From contig CAJFCJ010000003.1 of assembly GCA_904063045.1 (NCBI GenBank), positions 1 through 64,000 of the forward strand: a DNA stretch of 64,000 nucleotides, given 5' to 3'. Both the position numbers and the translations under genes were made by a program. Shown one piece after another: positions 11,990 to 21,779 of the stretch; within the stretch, counting starts at the first letter, position 1, and each line of letters opens with the position of its first letter. The notes beneath the pieces are model-generated. The model saw only the letters and a program-made list of their open reading frames with translations. It was not told the origin of the DNA and made no database searches. This stretch comes from Dimorphilus gyrociliatus (Eukaryota > Annelida > Polychaeta > Dinophilidae).

Positions 11990-12611
11990 TAAAAAATTAG
12001 GCATCAAAATACAACTATCTCTATGACCAAAATCATCTTCATAATCCTAATAGGAAACAAACTAAAAAAATTACAAAAAAATTACAAAAAACAAATCTCA
12101 ACTTGTTGACAACTATTACAAAAATCAACTTCAATGGTTGATATATACATTCACAATCACACATACACCTACACATAATGATACATATACATACATATAA
12201 CAATTTATGATTAGGCTTATAACCAAAAACTTACTGCAGGGAAGGATTCAATTGTAGAATTGATCCTCTCCTCCCCTTCAAGATAGTTCTTAGGTTATAC
12301 TATCCTCTGAATTGACCCTGATGAGTCTTTGCATTAAAAGGGGAAGACGAAACCATGGTAGGTCAACCATACTTGGCAACCATCTAGATTAATATATCCT
12401 AGGTTAAACATACTATTGCAATTTAAAACCAAATCAAAAACAAACAAACAGACATAAATTGATTAGTGATGGGAAGAGTACTTGTTTTAAAATGTACAAT
12501 AAGTTCTTACTCTTGCATTCCATTTCATTATGGGATCTTCTGAAAGTTTGGTGGAAGTTATTTGACTTTCATCAGAACTGAGACCTTAGTGTCTAGTTCA
12601 AACCTATATAA
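11990..12611 (+). mobile_element. Single-unit hammerhead element, divergent third family
   Basis: 622 bp between two telomere blocks. It has one hammerhead and the conserved 3' tail (GTTCTTACTCTTGCAT, hairpin, TAGTGTCTAGTTCAA) but different sequence elsewhere. It ends TATATAAAACC|TAACCC. No ORF. Confidence 0.85.
12313..12365 (+). ncRNA. Type I hammerhead ribozyme, single divergent copy
   Basis: TGACC/GGTCA stem I, CTGATGA, GTCTT/AAGAC stem II with a longer loop (TGCATTAAAAGGGG), GAA, ACC-AT-GGT, cleavage GTA^GG. Upstream CCCCTTCAAG and the GATAG/CTATC hairpin are conserved although surrounding sequence is not. Confidence 0.93.
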
Positions 12612-12655
12612 AACCTAACCCTAACCCTAACCTAACCCTAACCCTAACCCTAACC
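12612..12655 (+). repeat. Interstitial telomere block
   Basis: 44 bp of CCCTAA/CCTAA repeats ending at the start of the AATATTC-rich satellite. Confidence 0.95.
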
Positions 12656-13612
12656 AAAATTCTCCACTTTTCTAATATTCCATCAAATATTCTCCAATAT
12701 TCTCCAATATTCATCAATATTCCAAATTACCCAAAATTCTCCAATTTTCAAATATTCCATCAAATATTCCATCAAACACCATCAAATACTCTCAAATATT
12801 CATCGATATTCCAAATAACCCAAAATTCTCCAATTTTCTAACATTCCATCAAATATTCCATCAAACATCATCAAATACTCTCAAATATTCATCGATATTC
12901 CAAATTACCCAAAATTCTCCAATTTTCTAATATTCCATCAAATATTCCATCAAACACCATCAAATACTCTCAAATATTCATCGATATTCCAAATAACCCA
13001 AAATTCTCCAATTTTCTAATATTCCATCAAATATTCCATCAAACACCATCAAATACTCTCAAATATTCATCGATATTCCAAATAACCCAAAATTCTCCAA
13101 TTTTCTAACATTCCATCAAATATTCCATCAAACACCATCAAATACTCTCAAATATTCATCGATATTCCAAATAACCCAAAATTCTCCAATTTTCTAATAT
13201 TCCATCAAATATTCCTTCAAATACTCTCAAATATTCATCAATATTCCAAATTACCCAAAATTCTCCAATTTTCTAATATTTCATCAAATATTCCATTAAA
13301 TATTCTCCAATATTCAAGAATATTCCAAATAACCCAAAATTCTCTAATTTTCTAATATTCCATCAAATATTACATCAAATACTCTCTAATATTCTCCAGT
13401 ATTCTTAATTTCCCAAAATTCACCAATTTTTTAATATTCCATCAAATATTCCATCAAAAAGTATCAAATATTCTCTAATATTCATCAATATTCCAAATTT
13501 CCAAAAATTCTCCAATACTATCCAATATTATATTGTTCCATCAAATATTCAATTAAATATTCTCCAATATTCAAAATTCTCTAATATTATCCAGGAGAAA
13601 TATTAACAAACT
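12656..13612 (+). repeat. AT-rich satellite with an 89-bp core repeat
   Basis: Built from words such as CCATCAAATATTC and CCCAAAATTCTCCAATTTTC. Between about 12720 and 13240 the word CATCGATATTCC recurs at 12801, 12890, 12979, 13068 and 13157, exactly every 89 bp. Outside that core the repeats are degenerate. Non-coding. Confidence 0.9.
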
Positions 13613-14107
13613 CTATCAGGTGGCAAATTAAAACAAGTCCATCTGTTGCCTCATACAATCAACTCCACCAGGTGGCAAACACCAACAGTGTCCACCAGGT
13701 GGCTAACCCTAACCATATCCACCAGGTGGCTAAAACTGAGACTGTCCACCAGGTGGCTCACACTAACAAAGTCCACCAGATGGCTAATTTAAACAAAGTC
13801 CACCAGGTGGCTAATTTAAACAAAGTCCACTAGGTGGCTAATTTAAACAAAGTCCAACAGGTGGCTAACCCTAACAAAGTCCACCAGGTGGCTAATGTTA
13901 ACAAAGTCCACCAGGTGGATAATACAAACAATGTCCACTAGGTGGCAAATACTAACAAAGTCCACCAGGTGGCTAACGTTAACAAAGGCCACCAGGTGGC
14001 TAACTCTAACAAAGTCCACCAGGTGGCTAACTCTAACAAAGTCTACCAGGTGGCTATTATGACCAATGTCCACCAGGCGCCTAATGCTAACCCTGTCCAC
14101 CAGGTGG
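13613..14107 (+). repeat. 27-bp minisatellite containing CTCF-core-like sites
   Basis: Nineteen units, mostly 27 bp apart (for example 13744, 13771, 13798), are built around CCACCAGGTGGC followed by an A/T/C-rich spacer such as TAATTTAAACAAAGT. By my count 13 of 19 fit the vertebrate CTCF core CCASYAGRKGGC. The same word contains the E-box CAGGTG (Snail/ZEB-type site), so the binding factor is unproven. Frames through the repeat give VHQVANSNK-type peptides, which I regard as an artefact. Confidence 0.85.
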
Positions 14108-14703
14108 CTACTATCAATAATATTCAAGACACAAAATTAATCTATGCCTGTAATAAAAACGTAATAAAGACTTTTCCTTAGTCAAAGATCCTATTTACAA
14201 ACAATACAGAACGTTAAAAAAAAAAAAATTTTCAAAATTTTTCAAAGTCCAGACTCCAGCCATTTTACCGAACTTTCGGCAACCATAACTTTGTTAATAC
14301 TGCCCCAAATCGCCTGAAATTTTGTATGACCTTGAATCTCAACAAAACACTCAAACTGCAACAATAAAAAATTTTGACCTAAATTTTGACCTAGAACGTA
14401 GAATTTTTTTTTAAAAGTTATTAAAAAACAATGAGTAACCAAAGAACATTATTAGGTATATCTTTTCACCAAAACTTATATGAGCCCAAACTACATCTTC
14501 ATACCAAAAATCAACTTAAAAAAGCTATTAGAAGTTGGAGTTTTTTTCTCTATAGAATGATAGTATTTTTTTTTAAACGTTTTTAAAAAACAACAGCCAA
14601 ACTAAAAACATTTTTAGGTCATTTTTTACAGATCCATAATCAGCAAACAAAACTGTATATTTCCATAACTTATGAACTCAAAATTTTTTTGGGGACCCCT
14701 GTG
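14108..14703 (+). other. Element 3' region ending GGGGACCCCTGTGTAACC
   Basis: Unique AT-rich sequence with no gene. Its end, about 14645-14703 (CTGTATATTTCC...GGGGACCCCTGTGTAACC), resembles 57118-57168 and runs straight into a short telomere block. This suggests the 3' terminus of another telomere-seeking or telomere-derived repeat family. Confidence 0.5.
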
Positions 14704-14718
14704 TAACCTAACCCTAAT
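14704..14718 (+). repeat. Short interstitial telomere seed
   Basis: TAACCTAACCCTAA, about two repeats, joined to GTGTAACC on the left and satellite on the right. Confidence 0.7.
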
Positions 14719-15950
14719 GATCAAATATCATTCAATATTATTCAACATTTTTAAATTCCTTTAAACATTACATCAAATATTTCATCAAGTATTCCATGTA
14801 ATAATCTTTAGCATTATTTAAAATTTTACATTCTTCAAAGTTCTTCAATGTTCTAAAACACAATCAAATATTCCATCAAATATTCTTCAATATTGTTCAA
14901 TATTTCAAATTCCCTCAAATTCTCCAATTTCCAAACATTCCATCTAATATTCCATCAAATATTCCAAATTACCTAAAATTATCCAATTTTCTTATATTCC
15001 ATCAAATATTCTGTTTTACCCAAAATTCTCCAATTTTCTAATCTTTCATCTAACACCATCAAATATTCTCCAATATTCAGCAATATTCCAAATTACCCAA
15101 AATTCTCTAATTTTCTAATCTTTCATCAAACACCATCAAATATTCTCCAGTATTCAACAATATTCCAAATGACCCAAAATTCTCCAATTTTCTAATATTC
15201 CATCAAATATTCCATCAAATATTCTCCAGTATTTTTCAATATACTCCAATTTTCAAAATTAGCCAATATTTCTTCATAATTTATTATTTCATCAAATATT
15301 CTTCAATGATCAAAATATTTAACTAAATTATCAAATATTTTAATTTTCCATCAAATATTCTCCAATATACTCAAATATTCCAAATTATCCAAAGTTCTTC
15401 AATATTTTAATATTCCATCAAGGATTCTCAAATATTCTCCAATACACTCAAATATTTCAAATCCTCCAAAATTTTTCCATATTTTAATATTCCATCAAAT
15501 AATCTCCAATATTATTTGATATTTTTATATTTCATCCAATATTCCTTCAAATTTTCTTCAATATTCCAAATTGTCCAATATTATTCTATATATTAATATT
15601 CTATCAAATATTCTTCCATATTCCATATGGATTTACAAATTCTTCAATATTCAGAATTCTTCAATAAACTCCAATATTTAAAATTCTACAAAACCTATTT
15701 TTCAATATTGTAAAATTCTATCAAATATTTGTTCAATATTCTCCAATATTTTCTAATAACTTTCCATATTTCAATATTCCATCAAATATTCTTCAATATC
15801 CTCTAATCTTCAATTATTCCAGCAAATATTCTCTATTTTTTTCCAAAGTTCCAAATTCTCTAATATTGTCCAATATTCTAATATTGCATTGAATACTCTT
15901 CAGTCTTCAAATAAAAATCTCCAATATCCAATATATTTTCAGGAATAGAT
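14719..15950 (+). repeat. Degenerate AATATTC/CATCAAATATTC satellite
   Basis: Same vocabulary as 12656-13612 but much more diverged, with no constant period visible. No ORF. Confidence 0.8.
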
Positions 15951-16659
15951 GAAACAACCACTTGAGCCCAACATTATTTTCAAACAGCCATAGCTCATAA
16001 ACAACTGAGCCAATTTGACTCAAATTTTGTACAGTGATTGGTTCATATTAGGACTAAGCTTGTACCAAATTTCAGGGAATTTGCAGCACTTTAAAATTTT
16101 TGAAAATTTCAGTGATCAACTTACAAGTTGAGGACAATAGTATTCAGCTGTAGGCTTTTTAATAATTAGTCTGGAGGCAATTGTAAAAAGCCTATGTTTT
16201 AAAAATCAATTAAAAAAGGGTTAATAAATTGGAAATATTGTGAGTATTTTAATTTGGTGAAATTGATAAAGTTATTGAGATAGCAGTTTTCTTCACCGTT
16301 TTTTAGAATTTCTATTGCATTTTTGTTGGTGATACTATAATAGCTTAGGCTAGGAGGTTAGGTTTAGATAGCAATTCCAAAACAGCTACACTGTCAGTGG
16401 AATTGTTAGGGGGTTGCCAGTCTGTAGTGATTGTGCTAATCCCTATCACTTGGCTTTCCTACCAAACCTAACAAAAAGTAGGAGTGCATCATCTTCAATT
16501 ACTGTTAAAGATGTCATTAAATCATTTGAGAATTTATGAGTTGAGGTTTTTGTCAAAAAATGATTACCTCCTCAGGGAAACTGTATATTTCACATATTTT
16601 TAAACACAAAAAAAATGATAAAGTCATTACAGTTAAGGTGAACCTAGTTGGCTAAAATT
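15951..16659. other. Gene-free spacer
   Basis: No ORF or RNA gene recognised. GTTAGGTTT near 16350 and AAACCTAAC near 16464 form a short inverted pair of telomere-like words; too short to interpret. Confidence 0.4.
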
Positions 16660-16959
16660 TTAATAAAACAAGTTTTCTTGAACTGTACATAATGTATCAT
16701 TAATATCAAATAATATTTCAACAATACAACAAAATAATTCATGATATTTATCAAATAAATCTTTTAATTTTTGTTGATCAGATTCACTTAATTCTGAAGA
16801 CATTTCCACAAATTCTTCTTCTTCTTCTACTAATTTATTAAAAATGGAATGCACTTGTTTAATAGTTAGTGAGTCTTCAAATCCAAGTCCAGTTATTTCA
16901 TCTTTAACAATTGTTAAATAATACAGCTTATTCTCAATCAAGTATTCAAATTCACTCAT
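16660..16959 (-). CDS. Small acidic helical protein, unknown function
   Basis: 99 aa starting at the ATG complement of 16957-16959. The protein is strongly acidic (EEEEE near residue 46), leucine/isoleucine-rich and predicted all-helical by eye, with no signal peptide or motif I recognise. It is the first of four minus-strand frames of 89-112 aa within 16.6-21.6 kb of the terminon, all opposite to the RT. They share size, acidity and a helical C-terminal half but have no clear alignable motif. Coding status rests on amino-acid composition only. Confidence 0.5.
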   Translation of the reverse strand: MSEFEYLIENKLYYLTIVKDEITGLGFEDSLTIKQVHSIFNKLVEEEEEFVEMSSELSESDQQKLKDLFDKYHELFCCIVEILFDINDTLCTVQENLFY

Positions 16960-17145
16960 CTTTGAAGGAGAGAAAATATTAAAATTAATGCAAAAATTTT
17001 TTTAACTTGTATTAATTTGTATTCTAAATAAAAAAAAAAAATTTTAAAAAAACATACAACTTTCCAATGATTTAGTAAAATATAATTGTTACAAAAAAAT
17101 AATTCTAAAAAGCAATACAACACATTTTTTTAATTTAATTTGTTT

Positions 17146-18315
17146 TTAGTACTTTTTTTGCAAATTTTCAATGTGCTTATTAACAAGTTCTTTGAGATTG
17201 GGTTTTTCAACCAATGAATCTGGATTAATTTCTGATAAGAAATGAATAATTTTAATATAGGGATTAACCAATGTTGAGTGTTTATTTTGTAATTGAAAAG
17301 TTTTAATAAATCTATTTTGTAAGCAATTTTTTAACCCATCCAAATCAACCAACAGATCACAATTTCTATAAGGGAAATTACAATGTCTGCTTGCATTATT
17401 AATTTCGATTGCAATACATATGAAAAGCTTATTGGAAGAACTTAGTTGTTTGAAACTTTGAAAAAATTCACCAATATAATTATTGATAACAATTGGATGT
17501 TCTGCTAAATGAATAATGATTTGTTGGCATTCAATTTTCCAATCTCTAAAGATATTTGGCAAATCACTAGCACACATATCTTCAATATGAATTATATATA
17601 ATTGCCCATCCAAACCAAACTTAAGAATATTTACAGCAAGTGAAGCTTTATCATAATCAAAACTTGTATCAGTGATTATTACATATTTACACTTTATATC
17701 CTTTTCAGGTTGTACCTGTCTAATTAATTTGGCAATGTCTATTTCTATATTTGATTTTTTTGCGCAAAAGTTTTGTAAAAAATTAATAAATGAATGACTT
17801 TTTCTCCTAACAAACACAGTTAAACTACCCTCTATTTTAATATCGTCACATTTTTGTTGATGTAATAATTTCTTATGTAAATGTTTAGCAAAGCTTTTAT
17901 CCAAACTTGTTAAATCTTCGAAATAGTTTTTTTTCACAGGGCTTTTCTTCTCCATTATTTCATCATCTGATGACTGTGAGGATGACAGCAATTCAATACA
18001 TTCAATATGCTTTCTTTTCTTTGATGGGCCAACTTCAACACAGTAATCTTTCTCAATTTCTTTACAACTTGATCCTGGTTGTAAATTCTTCAATTGAACA
18101 ACACTATTTATTTCCTTTGTTAAAAAATATTTTGTAATTGTTGCATTATTGCTTTTCTCACTTTGTTTTTTATTTTTAACCACAGATTTTTTACAATTGT
18201 CATTTTGTGCAGTTTTCTCTTCAATTAAACACTTGTTTTTTTCAGTTTCAGATTTGTAAGACTTTGTTGTCTTGGTGGACTTGAATTTAAATAGATTTCT
18301 ATGCTTGTCAGCCAT
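17146..18315 (-). CDS. 389-aa terminon protein with SGNH-like alpha/beta domain
   Basis: I start at MADKHRNLF (18315) because the frame upstream is a TA repeat. Residues 1-140 are basic and disordered, with a PIP-box-like ATITKYF (58-64), a SUMO-interaction-like CIELLSSS followed by acidic residues (106-119) and a KKRK nuclear signal. Residues about 205-330 form an alpha/beta domain: strand KYVIITDTSF (D216), strand LYIIHIED, helix ending FRDW, strand QQIIIHLAEH, helix, strand KLFICIAI. The same order is seen in the 509-aa protein (around D372) and in the RT ORF (around D528), and it recalls block I (GDS) of SGNH/GDSL hydrolases with the glycine replaced. No catalytic His is evident, so a binding rather than enzymatic role is possible. 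Antisense to the RT gene. Confidence 0.65.
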   Translation of the reverse strand: MADKHRNLFKFKSTKTTKSYKSETEKNKCLIEEKTAQNDNCKKSVVKNKKQSEKSNNATITKYFLTKEINSVVQLKNLQPGSSCKEIEKDYCVEVGPSKKRKHIECIELLSSSQSSDDEIMEKKSPVKKNYFEDLTSLDKSFAKHLHKKLLHQQKCDDIKIEGSLTVFVRRKSHSFINFLQNFCAKKSNIEIDIAKLIRQVQPEKDIKCKYVIITDTSFDYDKASLAVNILKFGLDGQLYIIHIEDMCASDLPNIFRDWKIECQQIIIHLAEHPIVINNYIGEFFQSFKQLSSSNKLFICIAIEINNASRHCNFPYRNCDLLVDLDGLKNCLQNRFIKTFQLQNKHSTLVNPYIKIIHFLSEINPDSLVEKPNLKELVNKHIENLQKKY

Positions 18316-18719
18316 TTTCTGTTTGATGGAATATAAAACAATATATATATATATATATATATATAAAATAGAGAAATAAAAAAACATCCTGAATTAAAAC
18401 CAAAAATAACATATACAACAGTTTATTTTCAAAAATACTATTGTTTTTAAATTGAATTTTGTTTGTTTGCGAAGAAAATGCATGAATTTATAACAATCAA
18501 CAGATATTTTTCTTTTTTATGACAGCATTTTTACAACAATGTTTGCTTTAAATTTAATAAGTACAATTTTTTAACAATATATATAGGACTGGTATCTTTA
18601 TTTTCAAGATGATTATTCTTTTAACAGCATTAACCTAAATGACAAAAATTAACAATAACTGACTACAAAGGAAAAAAATATAAAACCAAAAAAGATAATC
18701 TAGTTAGTTAATTTTTTTT

Positions 18720-18989
18720 TCACTGCTTATGACAATCAATGATGTAGGAAAGAATTGCAGAAATTAAAATATCGTAAAGGTTATTCAAGTTTTTTCTCAT
18801 TTCAATCTCTATGGAATCGTCTAATTGGTCCAAAGTTAAAGTATTATCATCTAGACAATCGAATGCAATGTAAAGGCAATCTTCCCAATCTTTGTAAGAT
18901 TTCTTGTTGAAGGATTTTCCAGTTAACATTGCCAAAAGTTTATTAATCTGCCCAGTTCTACTATTATAAAAGTATTGAAATTCATCCAT
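18720..18989 (-). CDS. Small acidic protein, unknown function
   Basis: 89 aa from MDEFQYFYNS (18989). An upstream in-frame ATG would add a hydrophobic AT-rich stretch that I think is untranslated. Contains acidic DCLDDNTLTLDQLDD and a hydrophobic amphipathic C-terminal helix ending IIDCHKQ. Unrecognised; one of the minus-strand small-protein group. Confidence 0.45.
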   Translation of the reverse strand: MDEFQYFYNSRTGQINKLLAMLTGKSFNKKSYKDWEDCLYIAFDCLDDNTLTLDQLDDSIEIEMRKNLNNLYDILISAILSYIIDCHKQ

Positions 18990-19163
18990 TATTGTTTGGA
19001 TTAAAAGAAAGGTTAAGGGAATCTGTATAAATGAGAATCCAAAACAAAAATTCATTGATGACATAATGACTAATAACAACACAAACACATGGCTGTAGAT
19101 TAGAATTAATAAAACTAAAACCTAAAACCTAAAAAAAAGAACCCTTTTACTGTTATTCTGTGT

Positions 19164-19502
19164 CTAATGCATTGAATATAGAAAATTATCTGGTAGCATA
19201 TCTAAACCTAGTTCAATGAGAACTTGTTTCAAATTAATAACGCAGGTGACATTGGCAATTGTTTTTAAAATTTTTAAACAGATATCCATATTATTATCTT
19301 CACTCTGCCCTGCTCCATCCCAATAAAAATCATATAGAACAATTAACATTTCTCTAACAAAACTTAAACTTTGACAGTGATTATTTTCAAAATCTGAATT
19401 TGTTGTATTATCTGTGAGCATATCCAGAGTATAATATCCTGTCAAACCTATCAAGTCATTGTTAACTTCTTCAATAACCTCTTTAATGTAGTCAGTTGAC
19501 AT
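19164..19502 (-). CDS. Small acidic protein, unknown function
   Basis: 112 aa from MSTDYIKEV (19502); three codons earlier is an alternative ATG/TTG start. Rich in D/E/N and leucine, four Cys, helical C-terminal half ending DNFLYSMH. No known domain. Confidence 0.45.
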   Translation of the reverse strand: MSTDYIKEVIEEVNNDLIGLTGYYTLDMLTDNTTNSDFENNHCQSLSFVREMLIVLYDFYWDGAGQSEDNNMDICLKILKTIANVTCVINLKQVLIELGLDMLPDNFLYSMH

Positions 19503-19511
19503 CTGTAGCAA

Positions 19512-21282
19512 TTACATTGTGATTAATTCTTTTTCTCCACTCTACCAATATGACAATGTATTAGGAAATCTGCCATATTTTTCCAATTCAAATATTTTAA
19601 TTGTTTGTTAAACAAAATAAATAGACATTTTCAAATGTAACACCCCATTTTATTTCAAATCTTGCCTAAACAAATTAATAACAAAAAGTCAATGCATTCA
19701 AGATTTCTCTACTCAATACACAATATTGATTATTTTAACTGTGTAGAAAAATGTTTCTTTTTAAAATCCATTGAATGTTTTTTATTATCAAGAGTGCATT
19801 GAAATTTATTTTATAGTATCAAAGTAATTGTAGTAACTCAATTTCATTATTAAGACAACAAATTATAGTAAAAATCCTAAAAGATCAATACTATAATGGT
19901 GTTACACACTGGCATTGTAACAGGGTTACAAATCAACTCACATTGAATTTCTTTAAAAAATCAGAAGATTTTGTGAAGGAAGAGTAAGAGGAGACTACAA
20001 CTATGTACAGTCAGTTCTCAGGCAATAATGAAGAATCACCTACAATTCCCTTCCCTTTTATACAACTATTGCAAAGCCAGCAGCCTCCTTATTGGCTCTT
20101 CCCTTATCAAATCAAAAACTTGACTCCACCCCCCCTAAACCTTCCTTGTAAGATAATATCTATACAAAATAATAATATCAATATGGGTTAAATATATGAA
20201 AAGCAAATGATGGTGATTGCCATTAATTGAACATTAGTATTTTCAAAAATATGAAATATGCCATAATCCACAAACAAACAAACAAACAAATGGTCTTAAA
20301 AAACAAAACACAACATTAAAATGTTAAAGAAAAACAATTTAAACAACAACAGTACTTATTGAAAAAAAATGGTTCATTTTATTAGTCAATATGCAAGATG
20401 TTTGACGTTTTCTTCTTTTCAGTATGGGTTCCTGTTATGTGTAAATTCCAATTTATTTTCTATCGTTTTCAGCTGCAGATTTGAAAAATGCTGTAAATTG
20501 GATGAGAATTTCTTGTAAATTTTGCTAAAATCAGAAAAGGATGGACAATTGTAGGGTTAGGTTGGAGAACATTTTATAGAATTTTACAAAATGATATAAA
20601 GAGTGCAACAATTATTATTACTTTCTTTATTATTTTATTCAATTGAAACATTAACATAAGGTTATTCATTAATTTGTTTTGTAAACAAACTAATCAGGGT
20701 GGTTTTCTCATAAAACTGTCAAGTGCCTTTCATCAGGCCAAAGTGAAAAACCTTTTTTTGATTATACAACAAAACTGTTGATTGATATCTTGATTGATAT
20801 CTAAATTAAACTAGACCTTATTGCATAATTGAACAGAGTAGTGTAATACACACTCATTTTCGGTTAGAATAATTTTGTAATAAAGCCTTTGAAAAATTGA
20901 TTGAAAAATTAGGCAAAATTTCGTTACAAATAATAAAAAACAATTGAAATTTATTGTTAAAAATTGTAAAAAATGAACAAAAACAATCATATAACAAAAT
21001 CATCTAAAAGATTAAACATAAAAATTATCAATCATTTCAAAAATTATTGTTATTATTATTGGAGGAATTGACAAAACATTTTCCATTAATGTTGATGGTA
21101 ACATTCCAGTAGAAATCAATCGACAATAACAAAAACGTAATTCAGTTTAACAATTGAAGCATTCACCATAATAACTTCATTAAAATATATATATATATAA
21201 AACGAAAGGGTTAAAAAACAATAACTGGACATGTAAAGAAAATGTTTGAAATGTAAAAAAAATGAACAAGGAATGAAAATTT
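19512..21282. other. Gene-free AT-rich spacer
   Basis: No convincing gene. A 62-codon frame at 20003-20191 is proline-rich and lacks recognisable features. The minus strand near 20735-20760 reads GGCCTGATGAAAGGC, resembling half of a hammerhead, but no matching GAAA arm with stem II follows. Confidence 0.4.
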
Positions 21283-21585
21283 CTACTTCCAATAATCGAA
21301 ACAATTTATGCCAAATATATCATTTAATTTTATAATTGACACATCAAAATCAAATTTTTCTTTAATTTCATTTAAAATCTGCGTAATTTTTGTTACACAT
21401 AAAAATATAGAATTTTGCATAAAATCATTGTGTTCCTTATTAAAAAGGCGCATTAAAAAATTTTTTTTTTCTAATAATTTTATGTATAAAATGAAAGCAT
21501 CGGTTTCAGTAAAATTATTGACATTATTATATATATTCTCCAATGTTCTACAATGGTTTTCAACGATTTTCATCCAAGGTTCCAT
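21283..21585 (-). CDS. Small helical protein, unknown function
   Basis: 100 aa, MEPWMKIVENHC... to FDYWK. Helical, mixed charge, about one-third hydrophobic. It resembles the other minus-strand small frames in length and in its I/L-rich second half (ITQILNEIKEKFDFD). No known domain. Confidence 0.45.
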   Translation of the reverse strand: MEPWMKIVENHCRTLENIYNNVNNFTETDAFILYIKLLEKKNFLMRLFNKEHNDFMQNSIFLCVTKITQILNEIKEKFDFDVSIIKLNDIFGINCFDYWK

Positions 21586-21779
21586 GACTTTTTTTTCAAT
21601 GAAACAAAAAACAACAGCAAATGATTAATATTAACATTAAAAGATTTTTGGTTATTTAAATTGCTGACTGGTCTTCATTACAAATTTTCTTACTTGTATC
21701 ACTTAATTCATAAATATTTTGTGCAGAAGAAAATTCAATAATCTTTAATGAATAAAGCTTAATATTTTACAGTTTAACC

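Noticed and set aside
13843-14181. Repeat peptides (VHQVANSNK on +, HLVDFV on -) in the 27-bp minisatellite
   Set aside because: A 27-bp unit is a multiple of three, so open frames arise automatically on both strands.
20690-20770. Possible minus-strand hammerhead (GGCCTGATGAAAGGC)
   Set aside because: No paired stem II and no properly placed GAAA plus cleavage site.
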